From the NCBI GenBank assembly GCA_902525355.1, contig CABZGO010000003.1:20666-84665 (forward strand): a stretch of DNA of 64,000 nt, in the 5' to 3' direction. The notes under the pieces are model-generated. The model searched no databases. It saw nothing but the letters and a program-made list of their open reading frames with translations, and was not told the DNA's origin. Below are positions 21,163 through 32,894 of this stretch, in pieces. Both the position numbers and the translations under genes were made by a program. Origin of the DNA: an uncultured Pelagibacteraceae bacterium. GTDB lineage: Bacteria > Pseudomonadota > Alphaproteobacteria > Pelagibacterales > Pelagibacteraceae. The stretch's first letter is position 1. Each line of letters starts with the position of its first letter.

Positions 21163-21177
21163 GAACAAAATGTGTAC
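21163..21177. promoter_or_regulatory. Putative SOS box variant GAAC-N7-GTAC upstream of recA
   Basis: GAACAAAATGTGTAC, similar to umuD box GAACAAAATAAGAAC. Confidence 0.6.
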
Positions 21178-21206
21178 ATTTATTTTCATGATTCGAATGT
21201 TAATAA

Positions 21207-22352
21207 ATGAAAAAAATGAGGCAAAAAATGACCAAAAATAACCTAAAAGTGGTGAAAACCACAAAAGATAAAGAATTGGAAGATAAAGAAAAAAATAAAG
21301 CACTAGATGCAGCAATCAGCCAGATAACAGACAGCTTTGGAAAAGGCTCTGTGATGAAGCTTGGAGAACAAAAAGCAATGGATGTAGAGTCTATTTCCAC
21401 TGGATCTTTAAGTTTAGACTTGGCACTTGGGATAGGTGGATTACCAAAAGGCAGAATTGTTGAAATTTATGGACCAGAGTCCTCTGGTAAAACTACATTA
21501 GCATTACAAGTTGTAGCAGAAGCTCAAAAAGCAGGAGGTATTTGTGGTTTTGTAGATGCAGAGCATGCGTTAGATCCAGTTTACGCTAAAAAATTAGGTG
21601 TTAATACTGAGGAATTGCTGATTTCACAACCAGATACTGGTGAGCAAGCATTAGAGATAACAGATACTTTAATTAAATCTGGCTCTATGTCAGTTCTAGT
21701 TGTTGACTCTGTTGCAGCACTAACTCCAAGAGCAGAAATTGAAGGAGATATGGGAGATCACCATGTTGGTCTTCAAGCAAGACTTATGTCCCAAGCTCTT
21801 AGAAAATTAACAGGATCAATTTCAAGAACTAATACAATGGTTATATTTATTAACCAAATTAGAATGAAAATTGGTGTAATGTTTGGAAGTCCAGAGACAA
21901 CATCAGGGGGTAACTCTTTAAAATTTTATTCTTCTGTAAGAATGGATATTAGAAGAATTGGAGCAATAAAAGATAAAGAACAAATAGTTGGAAATACAAC
22001 AAGAGTAAAAGTTGTTAAAAATAAAGTTGCACCACCATTTAAAGTTGTTGAGTTTGACTTAATGTATGGAAAAGGAATTAGTAAAGTAGGGGAACTAATC
22101 GACCTTGGTGCCAAAGCTGAGATTGTTGAAAAATCAGGAGCATGGTACGCTTATAAAGGTGAAAAAATTGGTCAAGGTAGAGAAAATGCTAAACTTTACC
22201 TTGAGCAAAATCCAAAAGCTGCTGCTGAAATTGAAATGGCTATTAGAGAAAAAGCTGGTGTTATTTCAAAGAAGATTGAGGGCAATCCTTTAAGTGAGGA
22301 AAAGCTTGAAGCGCAGAAAAAAGAGGAAGAAGTTCCTACTAAAAAAAATTAG
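21207..22352 (+). CDS. recA: recombinase RecA
   Basis: [43 protein letters not shown]. Confidence 0.98.
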   Translation: MKKMRQKMTKNNLKVVKTTKDKELEDKEKNKALDAAISQITDSFGKGSVMKLGEQKAMDVESISTGSLSLDLALGIGGLPKGRIVEIYGPESSGKTTLALQVVAEAQKAGGICGFVDAEHALDPVYAKKLGVNTEELLISQPDTGEQALEITDTLIKSGSMSVLVVDSVAALTPRAEIEGDMGDHHVGLQARLMSQALRKLTGSISRTNTMVIFINQIRMKIGVMFGSPETTSGGNSLKFYSSVRMDIRRIGAIKDKEQIVGNTTRVKVVKNKVAPPFKVVEFDLMYGKGISKVGELIDLGAKAEIVEKSGAWYAYKGEKIGQGRENAKLYLEQNPKAAAEIEMAIREKAGVISKKIEGNPLSEEKLEAQKKEEEVPTKKN

Positions 22353-22373
22353 CAGATAACTTTTAGTTATTAA

Positions 22374-22403
22374 AAAAAAGGCGCTCTATTGGGCGCCTTT
22401 TTT
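22374..22403 (+). terminator. Rho-independent terminator after recA
   Basis: AAAAAAGGCGC-TCTATTGG-GCGCCTTTTTT. Confidence 0.9.
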
Positions 22404-22452
22404 CCCTTCAGAAGTGTAGACATCATATAAAAATGCTGTATTTTGGTTGAAT

Positions 22453-25116
22453 ATGGCTAAAACATTAAATGAAATTAGGTCAGCATTTTTAAATTATTTT
22501 GAAAAAAATGATCATAAAATAGTTGAGTCTAGTAATTTGGTTCCAAACAATGATCCAACATTGATGTTTGCTAATTCAGGTATGGTCCAATTTAAAAATG
22601 TGTTTACTGGACTAGAAAAGAGAGATTATCAAAGAGCTACAACATCTCAAAAATGTGTAAGAGCTGGAGGAAAGCATAACGATCTTGAAAATGTTGGTTA
22701 TACTCCGAGACACCATACATTTTTTGAAATGTTGGGAAACTTTTCCTTTGGCGACTACTTTAAGGAAAGAGCTATTGAACTTGCGTGGAACTTAATAACA
22801 AAAGAATTTGGTTTAGATAAGGACAGGCTTTATGTAACTGTCTACCATGAAGATGACGAAGCTTTTAATTACTGGAAAAAAATTGCTGGGTTAAGTGAAG
22901 ATAAAATCATAAGGATAGCAACATCTGACAATTTTTGGTCCATGGGTGAAACAGGACCTTGCGGACCTTGTTCAGAAATATTTTATGATCATGGAGACCA
23001 CTTAGAAGGTGGATTACCAGGAACAAAAAATGAGGATGGAGACAGATTTATTGAAATTTGGAATTTAGTCTTTATGCAATATGAGCAAATTTCAAAAGAT
23101 AAGCGAATTAATCTGCCAAAACCATCAGTTGATACTGGAATGGGTTTAGAGAGAATTGCTGCATTACTTCAAGGAACTCACGACAACTATGAAACCGATC
23201 ATTTTAAAAAAATAATAAACTCTACTTCAGAAATTTTAAAAGTTGAGCTAAATAATGATAATTTAGCAAGTTTTAGAGTAATAGCTGATCACTTACGAGC
23301 AAGTTCATTTTTAATTGCTGAGGGAGTTTTGCCATCAAATGAAGGAAGAGGATATGTCTTAAGAAGAATTATGAGAAGAGGAATGAGGCATTCCCATCTT
23401 CTAGGTTCTAAGGAACCAATTTTTTATAATATTTTTAAAACTTTAAAAGATGAGATGAAAGGGAATTATTCAGAAATAGAAAGAGCTGAGTCTTTAATAA
23501 AAGAAACTTTAAGAATGGAGGAAGAAAAATTTTTAATACTTTTAGACAGAGGTATTAAAATATTAAATGAGGAAATAACAAAAATAGATAAGATATTACC
23601 TGGAGAAGTAGCTTTTAAACTCTATGATACTTACGGTTTTCCATTGGATCTTACTCAAGATATTTTAAAAAATAAATCTTTGACAATTGATAATAATAAA
23701 TTTCAAAGTTTAATGAAAGAGAGCAAAGAATTAGCTAAGAAAAATTGGAAAGGCTCAGGTGATAGTACTGTGGATGATATTTGGTTTTCAATAAAAGATA
23801 GACTAGGTCCTTCAGAATTTCTAGGATATGAGACAGATCAAGCAGAAGGCATTATTTTGTCATTATTAAAAGACAACAAAGAAGTAAATGAATTAAATGA
23901 AAATGATGAAGGAATTATTATTTTAAATCAAACTCCTTTTTATGGAGAGTCTGGTGGACAGGTAGGAGATACTGGTGAAATAATTTCAAGAGATTTTAAG
24001 TTTGAAATAACAGATGTACAAAAAAAATTAGGAGATCTGTTTGTACATTATGGCAAAGTTAAATCAGGAAGTATAAAGATCAAAGACAATGTTGAGATGA
24101 AGATCGATATAGATAGACGTAATAATATAAGAGCTTATCATTCAGCAACACACCTTTTGCATGAATCTTTAAGAAGAGTACTAGGAACACATGTAACACA
24201 AAAAGGGTCATTAGTAGCGCCAGATAGACTAAGATTCGATTTTAGTCATATGAAACCAATTTCAGACCAGGAAATAGAGAAAATAGAAAATCACGTTAAT
24301 TCTATGGTTCAAAAAAAATCAGAAGTTAAAACAAGGATCATGACTCCCAAAGAAGCAGTAAATAATGGGGCTCTAGCACTCTTTGGAGAAAAATATGGAG
24401 AAGAGGTTAGAGTTTTATCTATGGGAGATGAGAAAGAAAAGTATTTTTCAACTGAATTATGTGGGGGAACACATGTTAGAAACACTGGTGACATTGGAAA
24501 ATTTAAAATTATTAGTCAATCTTCAATTGCAGCTGGAATTAGAAGAGTAGAAGCTCTTAGAGAAAATCAATTAAATAGTTTTTTACAAAATAAAGAGAAA
24601 CTATCTGATTTATCTGCAAAAAAAGATGAAGAAATGATTAATGATTTATCAAAACAAATAATTAAATTGAATGGCAAACCAAACTTAGAGCATCAAGATA
24701 ATAAAATTTTAATTAAAGAATTGTCAAAACAACTAGAGCAATTAAAGTTTAGTGCGATTTTGGATGATAATTCAAAAAATATAATTCAAGATAATAAAAT
24801 TAATAATATTAATGTAAGATTTCAAAAAGTTGATGATCTTCCACCTAAAGAACTAAGAAAATTAGTAGATGAAGGAAAAAAAGAGCTTAAATCAGGTATT
24901 ATAATAGTTTTTGCTAGTTTAGAGGATAAAGTAGGTCTTGCGGTTGGAATTACAGAGGGGCTTATCGATAAGTATGATGCTATAAAATTTGCAAAAACAG
25001 GCTCAGAGATTATTGGTGGAAAAGGTGGTGGAGGTAGAAAAGATTTTGCACAAGCTGGTGGCCAATTTAAGGATAAAATTGATGAAGCTTTTAAAAAAAT
25101 TAAGTCTCTAATTTAG
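22453..25116 (+). CDS. alaS: alanyl-tRNA synthetase
   Basis: [51 protein letters not shown]. Confidence 0.98.
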   Translation: MAKTLNEIRSAFLNYFEKNDHKIVESSNLVPNNDPTLMFANSGMVQFKNVFTGLEKRDYQRATTSQKCVRAGGKHNDLENVGYTPRHHTFFEMLGNFSFGDYFKERAIELAWNLITKEFGLDKDRLYVTVYHEDDEAFNYWKKIAGLSEDKIIRIATSDNFWSMGETGPCGPCSEIFYDHGDHLEGGLPGTKNEDGDRFIEIWNLVFMQYEQISKDKRINLPKPSVDTGMGLERIAALLQGTHDNYETDHFKKIINSTSEILKVELNNDNLASFRVIADHLRASSFLIAEGVLPSNEGRGYVLRRIMRRGMRHSHLLGSKEPIFYNIFKTLKDEMKGNYSEIERAESLIKETLRMEEEKFLILLDRGIKILNEEITKIDKILPGEVAFKLYDTYGFPLDLTQDILKNKSLTIDNNKFQSLMKESKELAKKNWKGSGDSTVDDIWFSIKDRLGPSEFLGYETDQAEGIILSLLKDNKEVNELNENDEGIIILNQTPFYGESGGQVGDTGEIISRDFKFEITDVQKKLGDLFVHYGKVKSGSIKIKDNVEMKIDIDRRNNIRAYHSATHLLHESLRRVLGTHVTQKGSLVAPDRLRFDFSHMKPISDQEIEKIENHVNSMVQKKSEVKTRIMTPKEAVNNGALALFGEKYGEEVRVLSMGDEKEKYFSTELCGGTHVRNTGDIGKFKIISQSSIAAGIRRVEALRENQLNSFLQNKEKLSDLSAKKDEEMINDLSKQIIKLNGKPNLEHQDNKILIKELSKQLEQLKFSAILDDNSKNIIQDNKINNINVRFQKVDDLPPKELRKLVDEGKKELKSGIIIVFASLEDKVGLAVGITEGLIDKYDAIKFAKTGSEIIGGKGGGGRKDFAQAGGQFKDKIDEAFKKIKSLI

Positions 25117-26322
25117 TTTCTGTCTTAACTTACCATCTAAAGTATCTAAAAATTGATTAGTTGTTAAATACTTTGTTGAGGGTCCTATTAAGATAGCTAA
25201 GTCCTTAGTCATGGCACCTTCTTCCACACAATCAACACATACTTTTTCAAGTGTTTCTGCAAATTTTATCAATTCTTCATTTCCATCTAATTTTCCTCTG
25301 TGTGCCAAACCTCTTGTCCATGCAAAAATAGAAGCAATAGGATTTGTTGATGTTTCTTTTCCTTGTTGATGCATTCTAAAATGTCTAGTTACTGTTCCAT
25401 GTGCAGCTTCAGCTTCCATTGTTTTACCATCTGGAGCTAATAAAACGCTTGTCATTAAACCTAAAGACCCGTATCCTTGCGCAACAGTATCCGACTGTAC
25501 GTCTCCATCATAATTCTTACATGCCCAAATATATTTTCCATGCCATTTCATTGCACATGCTACCATATCATCAATTAATCTATGTTCATAAGTGATCTTA
25601 TTTTGATCAAATCTATCTTTAAATTCTTTTTCAAAAACCTCTTGAAAAATATCTTTGAATCTTCCATCATATCTTTTTAAAATAGTATTTTTGGTAGAAA
25701 GATAAACTGGCCATTTTTTAATTAATCCATAATTAAAGCAAGATCTTGCAAAGTCCTCTATTGATTTATCCAAATTATACATTGATAATGCAATTCCTGG
25801 ACCTGGGAAGTTAAAGACTTCATATTTTCTCTCATCAGATCCGTCCTCAGCTGTCCATTTAATTTCTAATTTACCTTTACCAGGTACTGTAAAATCAGTT
25901 GCTCTATATTGATCACCAAATGCGTGTCTACCTATAATCAATGGGTCTGTCCATGAGGGTACAAGTTTCGGAATATTTTTACAAATTATTGGTTCTCTAA
26001 AAACAGTTCCTCCGATAATATTTCTTATTGTACCATTTGGAGACCTCCACATTTTTTTGAGATTGAATTCTCTTACTCTTGCTTCGTCTGGTGTGATTGT
26101 TGCACATTTAATACCGACTCCATTCTTTTTAATTGCATTAGCACATTCTATTGTGATCTTGTCTTCAGTTTTATCTCTACTTTCCATACCTAAATCGTAG
26201 TACTCAATTTTAAGATCTAAATAAGTTAGAACAAGTTTATTTTTAATGAAGTTCCATATAACTCTGGTCATTTCGTCACCATCAAGCTCTACAATGGGTT
26301 TTTTTACCTTTATTTTACTCAT
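25108..26322 (-). CDS. icd: NADP-dependent isocitrate dehydrogenase (eukaryotic-type, monomer ~404 aa)
   Basis: [45 protein letters not shown]. Confidence 0.96.
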   Translation of the reverse strand: MSKIKVKKPIVELDGDEMTRVIWNFIKNKLVLTYLDLKIEYYDLGMESRDKTEDKITIECANAIKKNGVGIKCATITPDEARVREFNLKKMWRSPNGTIRNIIGGTVFREPIICKNIPKLVPSWTDPLIIGRHAFGDQYRATDFTVPGKGKLEIKWTAEDGSDERKYEVFNFPGPGIALSMYNLDKSIEDFARSCFNYGLIKKWPVYLSTKNTILKRYDGRFKDIFQEVFEKEFKDRFDQNKITYEHRLIDDMVACAMKWHGKYIWACKNYDGDVQSDTVAQGYGSLGLMTSVLLAPDGKTMEAEAAHGTVTRHFRMHQQGKETSTNPIASIFAWTRGLAHRGKLDGNEELIKFAETLEKVCVDCVEEGAMTKDLAILIGPSTKYLTTNQFLDTLDGKLRQKLN

Positions 26323-26400
26323 TTTTTCGATATATCTTATTAGTTGAATTTATTCTTTTTGTATACATATTAATCCAAAATTATCAATTATAGGATTGTC

Positions 26401-27045
26401 ATGAGTAAAATATTTCCAAAAATACACAATGAAGGATACAAATTTGTCATTATTTTTGTAATCGCAACTATAATTCTCTATTTCATAAATGGATTTCTTG
26501 GTTTTATCGGGCTGGTATTAACCATTTGGTGTTATTATTTTTTTAGAGACCCTGAAAGAGTTTCCATAGGTGATGATAATTATCTTACAAGTCCCGCTGA
26601 TGGAGTTGTACTACAAGTAATGGATACAACTGGTCCAAAAGAACTTGGTTTAGAAAATAAACAAATGAAAAAAATAAGCATTTTCATGGATGTGTTTGAC
26701 TGTCATGTAAATAGATCACCCTGCTCTGGAGCAATATCAGAAATACTTTATAAACCTGGAAAATTTTTCAATGCATCTTTAGATAAAGCAAGTGAAGATA
26801 ATGAGAGAAATTATTATAAAATTAAAAACTCTGATGGAGAAGATATTATTGTTGTACAAATAGCTGGACTTGTTGCAAGAAGGATTGTGACAGAAGTTTC
26901 CAAAGATGAACTTGTAGAACAAGGTTCAAGAATAGGTATGATCAGATTTGGAAGTAGAGCAGATATGTATTTTGAAAATTATACTCCTTTGGTAAAAGTT
27001 GATCAAAAAACTTTAGCAGGTGAAACTTTAATTGCAAAAAAATAG
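26401..27045 (+). CDS. psd: phosphatidylserine decarboxylase (short type)
   Basis: FFRDPER, SPADGVV, FDCHVNRSP, RFGSRADMYF. Confidence 0.93.
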   Translation: MSKIFPKIHNEGYKFVIIFVIATIILYFINGFLGFIGLVLTIWCYYFFRDPERVSIGDDNYLTSPADGVVLQVMDTTGPKELGLENKQMKKISIFMDVFDCHVNRSPCSGAISEILYKPGKFFNASLDKASEDNERNYYKIKNSDGEDIIVVQIAGLVARRIVTEVSKDELVEQGSRIGMIRFGSRADMYFENYTPLVKVDQKTLAGETLIAKK

Positions 27046-27049
27046 TTTA

Positions 27050-27844
27050 ATGCAACAAAATAAAAACATTAAATTAGTTTCAAATAAAAAAACAAGAGTT
27101 ATCTTGCCAAATATTTTAACACTTGTTGGAGTATGTATTGGATTGACTTCAATTAAGTTTGCATTTGATGGAAAATTTGAATTATCTATAATAGCAGTTA
27201 TAGTAGCTGCGATCATTGATGGATTAGATGGTAGAATTGCAAGATTGATTAAAGGAACTTCTAAAGTTGGTAAGGAATTAGACTCACTTACCGATGTTAT
27301 AAGTTTTGGTGTTGCACCAGCTTTTATTATGTATTTTTGGGCTTTATCTGAAACTGGAAGATTAGGTTGGTTAATTTCATTAATTTATGTTGTTTGCGTA
27401 GCACTTAGACTTGCTAGATTTAATGTTTCATCAAATGAAGAGAGTTCTTGGAAAGATAATTTTTTTGAAGGTATACCTTCTCCTGCAGGAGGAGTTTTAG
27501 TTTTAATGCCGCTAATATTAAGTATTAGTGAATTTCAGTTTTTAAACTTAAATTATCAAATTATTGTGCCAATTCTGTTTATCATTGTCTCAATATTATT
27601 AATAAGTAAAATACCCACTTATTCTTTTAAAAGGATTGCGGTGCCAAGAAGTACATCAATATTTTTGTTATTTGGAATAATTTTATATTTTGGTTTAATT
27701 CTTGTTTATACTTTTAATACCATCATTATTTCAGGTTTAATTTATTTGATAATGGTGCCAATAAGCTCAATGCATTATCTAATGATTAAAAAAAATGAGA
27801 AAGCCATCAGATATGACACTGATCATCATGAAGATGTGTTATAA
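27050..27844 (+). CDS. pssA: CDP-diacylglycerol--serine O-phosphatidyltransferase
   Basis: DGLDGRIARLIKGTSKVGKELDSLTD; ATG 27050 preferred over TTG 27032. Confidence 0.92.
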   Translation: MQQNKNIKLVSNKKTRVILPNILTLVGVCIGLTSIKFAFDGKFELSIIAVIVAAIIDGLDGRIARLIKGTSKVGKELDSLTDVISFGVAPAFIMYFWALSETGRLGWLISLIYVVCVALRLARFNVSSNEESSWKDNFFEGIPSPAGGVLVLMPLILSISEFQFLNLNYQIIVPILFIIVSILLISKIPTYSFKRIAVPRSTSIFLLFGIILYFGLILVYTFNTIIISGLIYLIMVPISSMHYLMIKKNEKAIRYDTDHHEDVL

Positions 27845-28744
27845 ATGCAAGAAAATACAATAATCTCACTAGCAGATTCAAATTACTTCAATCTTCTTAA
27901 TGAATTAATAGACTCAATTAGCAGATTTGAACAAAGTAAAATAGTTGATATTTGCATTATGGATGCAGGATTAACTGAAGAGCAAATTGAAATATTAGAA
28001 AAAAAAGTATTTCAAATCAAGAAGGCTGAGTGGGATATAAAAGTTCCTAATTTCAAGGTAAAAGGAAAAGAGTGGTTGAAGAGTCAGGTATCAAGAGCAT
28101 TCTTACCAAATTATTTTCCAGGATATAAAAAATATTTATGGATAGATGCAGACGCATGGGTAAACTCTTGGTATGCAATCGATCTTTACTTTAAGGGCTG
28201 TGAGAATAAAAAATTAGCTATAGCAACTTCAGCAGATAGATCTTATGGAAGAGTTTTAAGAGCAGATTGGGTATGGGGAGGTTTTGCAAAAATAAAATCA
28301 CAAAATTACAAACACGCTAAATCATCTGGTTTTTCAGAAAAAATTTCAAGAGAAGTTGCACTTAAACCTCATTTAAATATTGGATTATTTTGCTTAGAAG
28401 AAAGTGCTCCTCATTGGAAAGTATGGCAGAAAAATTTAAAAAAAGCTTTATCCTCAGGAAAAATTTGGGGTTCAGAACAAATAGCAATGAATATAACAAT
28501 ATATTCTGATAAGTTAGATGTAGAAATTTTACCAGCTTATTGTAATTGGACTCTTATTGAGGCGATTAAATTTGATAAAAAACAAAATACTTTTGTTGAG
28601 CCTTATTTACCAAACCATGAAATAGGAATTATTCATTTAGCGGGAAAAAATAATGATAATATAAGAAATAATAAAAATTATATATCCAAAATTAAAACAT
28701 TGGATGGAGATATAATTGAAAAATCTTTAAGATTTGAGAATTAG
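27845..28744 (+). CDS. GT8-like glycosyltransferase
   Basis: SLADSNYFNLLNELIDSI..KYLWIDADAWV DxD; HLA near C-term. Confidence 0.6.
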   Translation: MQENTIISLADSNYFNLLNELIDSISRFEQSKIVDICIMDAGLTEEQIEILEKKVFQIKKAEWDIKVPNFKVKGKEWLKSQVSRAFLPNYFPGYKKYLWIDADAWVNSWYAIDLYFKGCENKKLAIATSADRSYGRVLRADWVWGGFAKIKSQNYKHAKSSGFSEKISREVALKPHLNIGLFCLEESAPHWKVWQKNLKKALSSGKIWGSEQIAMNITIYSDKLDVEILPAYCNWTLIEAIKFDKKQNTFVEPYLPNHEIGIIHLAGKNNDNIRNNKNYISKIKTLDGDIIEKSLRFEN

Positions 28745-29356
28745 TTGAAAAAGAATAAATTTTCAAAGAATTGGATCATTAAGCAAAAAAGAGATATTTA
28801 CGTAAAGAAATCAAAATTAGAGGGTTACAGGTCTAGAGCTATATACAAATTGCAAGAAATAAACGATAAATTTAAAATAATCAGAAATAATATCTTGGTT
28901 GTAGATCTTGGTGCAGCCCCAGGTAGTTGGTCTCAGTATATATCAAGAAATTTCAATAACCCAAAAATAATTTCTATTGATCTTAAAGATATTGAACCAA
29001 TTAAGAATTTAGTACATATAAAAGGAGATTTTAATGAAGAGCATCATAAAAAAAATATTCAGAATTTTTTCGGTAAGAAAGTAGATCTGATTATGTCTGA
29101 TATGGCTGTTAATACTACAGGTAATAAAAGTATAGACTCACTAGTCACAGGTGAATTATGTATAGAAGCAATGAATTTTGCGGTTGAACTTTTAAATAAA
29201 AAAGGAAGTTTTGTTTCAAAACTTTTTATGGGATCATCTTTTAACGAGATTGTCGCATTAGGCAAAAAATCATTCAAAGATGTAAATATTTTTAAGCCAC
29301 CTTCAAGCAGGAAAGACTCTAAGGAAAATTTTATAATTTGTAGAAATTTGAGATAG
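28745..29356 (+). CDS. rlmE: 23S rRNA (uridine-2'-O-)-methyltransferase RlmE/FtsJ
   Basis: YRSRAIYKLQEINDKF, VVDLGAAPGSWSQY; TTG start. Confidence 0.92.
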   Translation: MKKNKFSKNWIIKQKRDIYVKKSKLEGYRSRAIYKLQEINDKFKIIRNNILVVDLGAAPGSWSQYISRNFNNPKIISIDLKDIEPIKNLVHIKGDFNEEHHKKNIQNFFGKKVDLIMSDMAVNTTGNKSIDSLVTGELCIEAMNFAVELLNKKGSFVSKLFMGSSFNEIVALGKKSFKDVNIFKPPSSRKDSKENFIICRNLR

Positions 29357-29395
29357 TTACCCTTTTATTTTTTCAAGAATCATTTATATAAGGAC

Positions 29396-30460
29396 ATGGA
29401 TACTATTAAAGAGGCTTTAACATTTGATGATGTTACTTTAGCTCCAAATTACTCAGAAATTCTGCCTAGTGAAGTAAACACTTCAGTCAATTTGACAGAT
29501 CAATTAAAGTTAGAAATACCGCTTTTATCTTCTGCAATGGACACTGTCACAGAGTCATCAATGAGTATAGCAATGGCAAAGGCTGGAGGATTAGGAATAA
29601 TTCATAGAAATTTAAATATTGAGGAGCAAATAAAAGAAATTAGAAAAGTAAAATCAAAAAATAAACTAGTTGGAGCAGCAGTTGGAGTAAGTGAAAAAGA
29701 ATTAAAAAGAACTGAAAAAATATTAAAAGAGAATTTAGATATGATTATTATAGATACTGCACATGGTCATACCAAAAAAGTTGGAGATGCAATAAAAAAG
29801 ATCAAAAAATTACGTCCAACAAAAACAGCAATTTGTGCTGGAAATATAGCTACTGAGGAAGGTGCAAAGTTTTTAGTTGGATTAGGTGTAGATATTATAA
29901 AAGTTGGGATTGGTCCAGGATCTATTTGTACAACAAGACTTGTAGCAGGAATTGGAGTTCCACAACTAAGTGCGATATTAAATGTTAAAAAGGGCATTGG
30001 AAAAAGAAAAACAAGATTAATTGCTGATGGAGGTATTAAATTTTCTGGTGATATTGCAAAAGCGCTAGCGGCTGGTGCAGATGCAGTAATGATAGGTTCA
30101 TTATTTGCAGGAACTGATGAAGCCCCTGGAAAAACAATAAGAAAAAATGGCAAATTATATAAATATTTTAGGGGTATGGGATCCATAGGTGCAATGAATA
30201 AAGGATCAGCAGATAGATATTTTCAATCAAAACAAAAGAATACTTCAAAATATGTACCAGAAGGAGTAGAGGGATATATTAAATATAAGGGTAACGTTGA
30301 TAAAATAATCTATAACTTAGTTGGAGGTTTGAAATCTTCAATGGGCTATATGGGAGCTAAGAAAGTGATTGATTTAAGAAAAAAACCAAAGTTTGTAAAA
30401 ATTACTAAAGCAGGTTTTTATGAAAGTATGGTACATAATATAGATGTAATAAAAAAATAA
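29396..30460 (+). CDS. guaB: IMP dehydrogenase lacking CBS domains
   Basis: LTFDDVTLAPNYSEILPSEV, GIGPGSICTTRLVAGIGVPQ, YFRGMGSIGAM; GGLGIIHRNLNIEEQIKEIRKVK runs straight into LVGAAVG; 354 aa. Confidence 0.93.
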   Translation: MDTIKEALTFDDVTLAPNYSEILPSEVNTSVNLTDQLKLEIPLLSSAMDTVTESSMSIAMAKAGGLGIIHRNLNIEEQIKEIRKVKSKNKLVGAAVGVSEKELKRTEKILKENLDMIIIDTAHGHTKKVGDAIKKIKKLRPTKTAICAGNIATEEGAKFLVGLGVDIIKVGIGPGSICTTRLVAGIGVPQLSAILNVKKGIGKRKTRLIADGGIKFSGDIAKALAAGADAVMIGSLFAGTDEAPGKTIRKNGKLYKYFRGMGSIGAMNKGSADRYFQSKQKNTSKYVPEGVEGYIKYKGNVDKIIYNLVGGLKSSMGYMGAKKVIDLRKKPKFVKITKAGFYESMVHNIDVIKK

Positions 30461-30462
30461 TT

Positions 30463-30891
30463 ATGAGACAACTAATTTTAATATTGATATTTTTTTCATT
30501 AAGTATTTTTGCTAAAGCAAATGAAAACAATTTTTTTAATGAAGCAAAAGACTTGTTTGATAAGAAAAAATATGAAGACTCAAAATTTTTATTTCATAGA
30601 AATATTGTTTACAACCCAAAAGACTCAGAATCTTACCTCTATTTAGCTAAAATATTTAAAATTGAAGATGACAAAAGACAAGAAGAAAAAAATATAAGAA
30701 CTACTTTACTTTTAGATCCTAAGAACGAAGAAGCAATGTACCTGTTAATTGATATGGAATTAGAAAGATCAAACTTTTCGAAAGCAAATGAATTAAGTGA
30801 AGATTTTAAGAAAATTTGTGTAGATATGTGTGAAAAAATTGCTTCAATAGAAAATCGGTTAAAGGATTTTGAGATAAAAGATGCGTCTTGA
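30463..30891 (+). CDS. exported TPR-like protein
   Basis: Signal peptide; [36 protein letters not shown]. Confidence 0.6.
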   Translation: MRQLILILIFFSLSIFAKANENNFFNEAKDLFDKKKYEDSKFLFHRNIVYNPKDSESYLYLAKIFKIEDDKRQEEKNIRTTLLLDPKNEEAMYLLIDMELERSNFSKANELSEDFKKICVDMCEKIASIENRLKDFEIKDAS

Positions 30892-32443
30892 GGACACTCT
30901 CAATAAGATACTTATTGTAGACTTTGGTTCTCAATTTACACAATTAATAGCAAGAAAAATAAGAGAACTGGGTGTTTATTGTGAAATTATAAGTCACAAA
31001 AAAATAAAAAAGTTCCAAAATTTTGAAAAAAATATCAAAGGCATTGTTTTATCTGGCGGCCCACTGAATGTCTATGAAAGCAAAAAAGTAAAGTTTAATA
31101 GTAAAATTCTTAAATTAGGGACACCTGTACTAGGTATTTGTTTTGGACATCAAATTATTTCAAAAACAATGGGCGGAAGTGTAAAAAATTCAAAATATAG
31201 AGAATTTGGACTAGCAGAGGTAAAAGAAATTAAAAAAAGTAAGTTAACAAAAAATTTTTTTTCTAAAGGAAAAAATAATGTATGGATGAGTCATGCTGAT
31301 CAAGTAACAAAATTACCAAAAAACTTCAAAATAATTGCGCAAAGTAAAAATTCTAAGATGTGTGTAATTGAAAATGTAGAAAAAAAAATGTTTGGTATTC
31401 AATTTCACCCAGAGGTAAGTCATACAATTAAAGGAAAATTATTACTAAAAAATTTTTTATTTTCTATTTGTAAATTAAATAAAAATTGGTCAGCAAAAGA
31501 TCAGAAAACAAAGTTAATAAATGAAGTAAGAAAAAGCGTAGGAAATTCCAAGGTTATTTGTGCTTTATCTGGTGGTGTAGATAGTAGTGTAGTCGCTAAA
31601 TTACTATCAAATGCAATAGGAAAAAAATTAACATGCATCTTTGTTAATACTGGTCTACTTAGAAAAAACGAGGAAAAGCAAGTTGTAAACACATTCAAAA
31701 AGAAATTTAAAATTAATCTAATTTACGTGAATGCTGAAAATTTATTTTTATCAAAATTAAAAAATATATCAGATCCAGAAAAAAAAAGAAAAATAATAGG
31801 AAATCTTTTTATTAAAATATTTGAAAAATATGCAAATAAAATTAAAAATGTAAAATTTTTAGCTCAAGGAACTTTGTACCCCGACTTAATTGAAAGCAAA
31901 TCTGTGACTGGAAGTCAAACGTCAAAAATTAAATCACATCATAATGTAGGTGGTTTGCCAAAAAGAATGAAACTTAAATTAGTTGAACCGCTGAAATACC
32001 TTTTTAAAGATGAGGTTAGAAAGTTAGGATCAGAACTAGGATTAAGTAATGAAATAATTTCTAGGCACCCATTTCCTGGACCAGGTCTGGCAATAAGAAT
32101 GCCTGGTGTAATAACTAAAGAAAAAATTAACATTTTAAAGGAGGCTGATAATTATTTTATTAACTCTTTAAAAGAAAATAACCTATATAACAAGATTTGG
32201 CAGGCTTATGCTGCATTACTACCTGTAAAAACAGTCGGTGTAATGGGAGATAATAGAACTTATGAGTTTCTTTGTCTTTTAAGGGCAATTACTTCAGAAG
32301 ATGGAATGACAGCTGATTTCTTTCAATTTAATAAATCTTTCATGCAAACAGTATCTAATCAAATCGTAAATAATATAAGAGGTATTAATAGAGTAGTTTA
32401 TGATATTACTTCTAAGCCACCGAGTACTATTGAATTGGAATAA
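30881..32443 (+). CDS. guaA: GMP synthase (glutamine-hydrolysing)
   Basis: [56 protein letters not shown]. Confidence 0.97.
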   Translation: MRLEDTLNKILIVDFGSQFTQLIARKIRELGVYCEIISHKKIKKFQNFEKNIKGIVLSGGPLNVYESKKVKFNSKILKLGTPVLGICFGHQIISKTMGGSVKNSKYREFGLAEVKEIKKSKLTKNFFSKGKNNVWMSHADQVTKLPKNFKIIAQSKNSKMCVIENVEKKMFGIQFHPEVSHTIKGKLLLKNFLFSICKLNKNWSAKDQKTKLINEVRKSVGNSKVICALSGGVDSSVVAKLLSNAIGKKLTCIFVNTGLLRKNEEKQVVNTFKKKFKINLIYVNAENLFLSKLKNISDPEKKRKIIGNLFIKIFEKYANKIKNVKFLAQGTLYPDLIESKSVTGSQTSKIKSHHNVGGLPKRMKLKLVEPLKYLFKDEVRKLGSELGLSNEIISRHPFPGPGLAIRMPGVITKEKINILKEADNYFINSLKENNLYNKIWQAYAALLPVKTVGVMGDNRTYEFLCLLRAITSEDGMTADFFQFNKSFMQTVSNQIVNNIRGINRVVYDITSKPPSTIELE

Positions 32444-32464
32444 TAAGGCTGTATAAATAAATTT

Positions 32465-32884
32465 ATGAAATATTTACATACAATGATAAGAGTTTCAAAT
32501 ATTAAAGATTCATTAAGGTTTTTTTGTGATGGATTAGGTCTAAAAGAAACAAGAAGAAAAGAAAGTGAGAAGGGAAGATACACATTAGTATTTTTGGCCG
32601 CCCCAAATGATAAAGGTGCTGAAATAGAATTGACTTATAATTGGGATGGAGACAGTTTAGGTGATGGATCAAGAAATTTTGGACACTTAGCTTATAGAGT
32701 TGATAACATATATGAGACTTGTCAGAGATTAAAGGATATGGGATATACAATAAATAGACCACCACGAGATGGTCACATGGCATTTGTTAGATCTCCAGAC
32801 AAAATATCAGTTGAAATTTTACAAGATGGTTATTTAGAACCTTTAGAGCCATGGAAATCAATGGAAAATACAGGTATTTGGTAA
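32465..32884 (+). CDS. gloA: lactoylglutathione lyase
   Basis: HTMIRVSNIKDSLRFFCDGLGLKETRRKESEKGRYTLVFLA..ELTYNW. Confidence 0.93.
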   Translation: MKYLHTMIRVSNIKDSLRFFCDGLGLKETRRKESEKGRYTLVFLAAPNDKGAEIELTYNWDGDSLGDGSRNFGHLAYRVDNIYETCQRLKDMGYTINRPPRDGHMAFVRSPDKISVEILQDGYLEPLEPWKSMENTGIW

Positions 32885-32894
32885 GCAGGTATAT

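Noticed and set aside
22105-22293. Out-of-frame ORF inside recA
   Set aside because: Lys/Leu-rich alternate-frame artefact of AT-rich coding sequence.
29767-30186. 139-aa minus-strand ORF antisense to guaB
   Set aside because: Lies wholly inside a strongly supported gene; low-complexity hydrophobic/Pro-rich translation with no family resemblance.
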